From assembly GCA_913049615.1 (NCBI GenBank), contig CAJWZI010000118.1:1-5955 (forward strand): DNA of 5,955 nucleotides, given 5' to 3'. The number at the start of each line of letters is the position of its first letter. The first letter of the stretch is position 1. Source of the stretch: an uncultured Alphaproteobacteria bacterium (GTDB taxonomy: Bacteria; Pseudomonadota; Alphaproteobacteria; GCA-2731375). Made by a program: the position numbers and the translations under genes. The notes beneath the pieces were generated by a model. The model was not told where the DNA came from. It saw only the letters and a program-made list of their open reading frames with translations, and ran no database searches. Positions 5,710 to 5,955 of the stretch are shown piece after piece.

Positions 5710-5955
5710 GCCTCAGTTATCCCAAAAAGGTCGATCCCCGCAATGGTATAGTCAGAATCAAAACCCATAGATTAAGTGCCTAACATGGCCAGGAAGTGTA
5801 AATCGGCTCCGGAACGGTTAATTGGTACCCCGAAGTGGTCACAATTGGCGAGGATGAAGACCTATAAGATGCAACGGTTATCGGGGAACACCTCCTCCGC
5901 AAAGATTATTTTTTTTGCAAGTGCTTTCCATGCTGGCATATCTAGTTGTGCAATC
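5710..5955. other. Upstream region of gpsA; no confident gene, two overlapping weak partial frames
   Basis: This 246-bp stretch should carry the leader, and possibly the promoter, of the gpsA transcript. Two frames run off the right edge. On the + strand an ATG at 5785 opens 57 codons to base 5955, but it has no clear Shine-Dalgarno and many AGG, CGG and TTA codons. On the - strand a frame entering at 5954 ends in TAG at 5862 after 30 residues (contains MPAWKALAKKIIFAEEVF); it could be the C-terminus of a gene upstream of gpsA. I recognise neither, and at most one is likely to be real. A run of eight T (5909-5916) lies in both. I expected tsaD upstream of gpsA by analogy with other Alphaproteobacteria, but the - strand frame does not look like its C-terminus. 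Confidence 0.35.

Noticed and set aside
5745..5772. TATACC on the - strand as a -10 box for gpsA
   Set aside because: No acceptable -35 hexamer at 16-18 bases; the match is too weak to annotate.
5813..5880. Direct repeat AACGGTTA (5813-5820 and 5873-5880) as paired operator sites
   Set aside because: Eight bases, two copies only, no dyad symmetry; expected by chance in a stretch of this length.
5881..5916. GC-rich stem followed by eight T as a + strand terminator
   Set aside because: The possible stem (CGGGG with CTCCG) is weak and separated by about 10 bases from the T-run, and no + strand gene ends just upstream.

Overview
The window looks like a chromosomal segment of a moderately GC-rich Alphaproteobacterium. 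This rests on protein resemblance and on the gpsA-EVE gene pairing, which I associate with that class; no rRNA or other marker gene is present to prove it. Six genes can be supported, one cut by the left edge. They form two convergent blocks, with about 130 bp between their stop codons. I see no tRNA, rRNA, CRISPR array, insertion sequence or phage gene.

Left block, + strand (1-2599): the C-terminal part of a thiolase-fold / SCP2-type lipid-transfer protein, a DUF35 zinc-ribbon + OB-fold protein, a classical short-chain dehydrogenase/reductase (SDR), and a solute-binding-protein (SBP_bac_3) fold protein with no signal peptide. Gaps are 14 bp and 12 bp, and the last two genes overlap by one base (TAATG), so this is almost certainly one operon. 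Thiolase-like protein plus DUF35 is the partner arrangement known from Ltp2/ChsH2-type acyl-CoA retro-aldolases and related thiolases. With the SDR it suggests breakdown or remodelling of an acyl-CoA substrate, possibly a steroid side chain or branched acyl chain. The substrate cannot be read from the sequence.

Right block, - strand (5709 down to 2728): gpsA (glycerol-3-phosphate dehydrogenase), an EVE-domain protein, and an acyl-CoA synthetase, with gaps of 30 and 24 bp. The first two are housekeeping-type genes. The ligase could activate acids for the neighbouring acyl-CoA operon, although it is transcribed with gpsA.

Right edge (5710-5955): no confident gene. It holds two overlapping weak open frames on opposite strands, both running off the window, and presumably the leader of the gpsA operon.

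The most unusual element is the apparently cytoplasmic SBP-fold protein translationally coupled to the SDR. It keeps the carboxylate-binding arginine of amino-acid-binding proteins but lacks the amine-binding aspartate, so it may be an intracellular acid sensor, carrier or enzyme and not a transport component.
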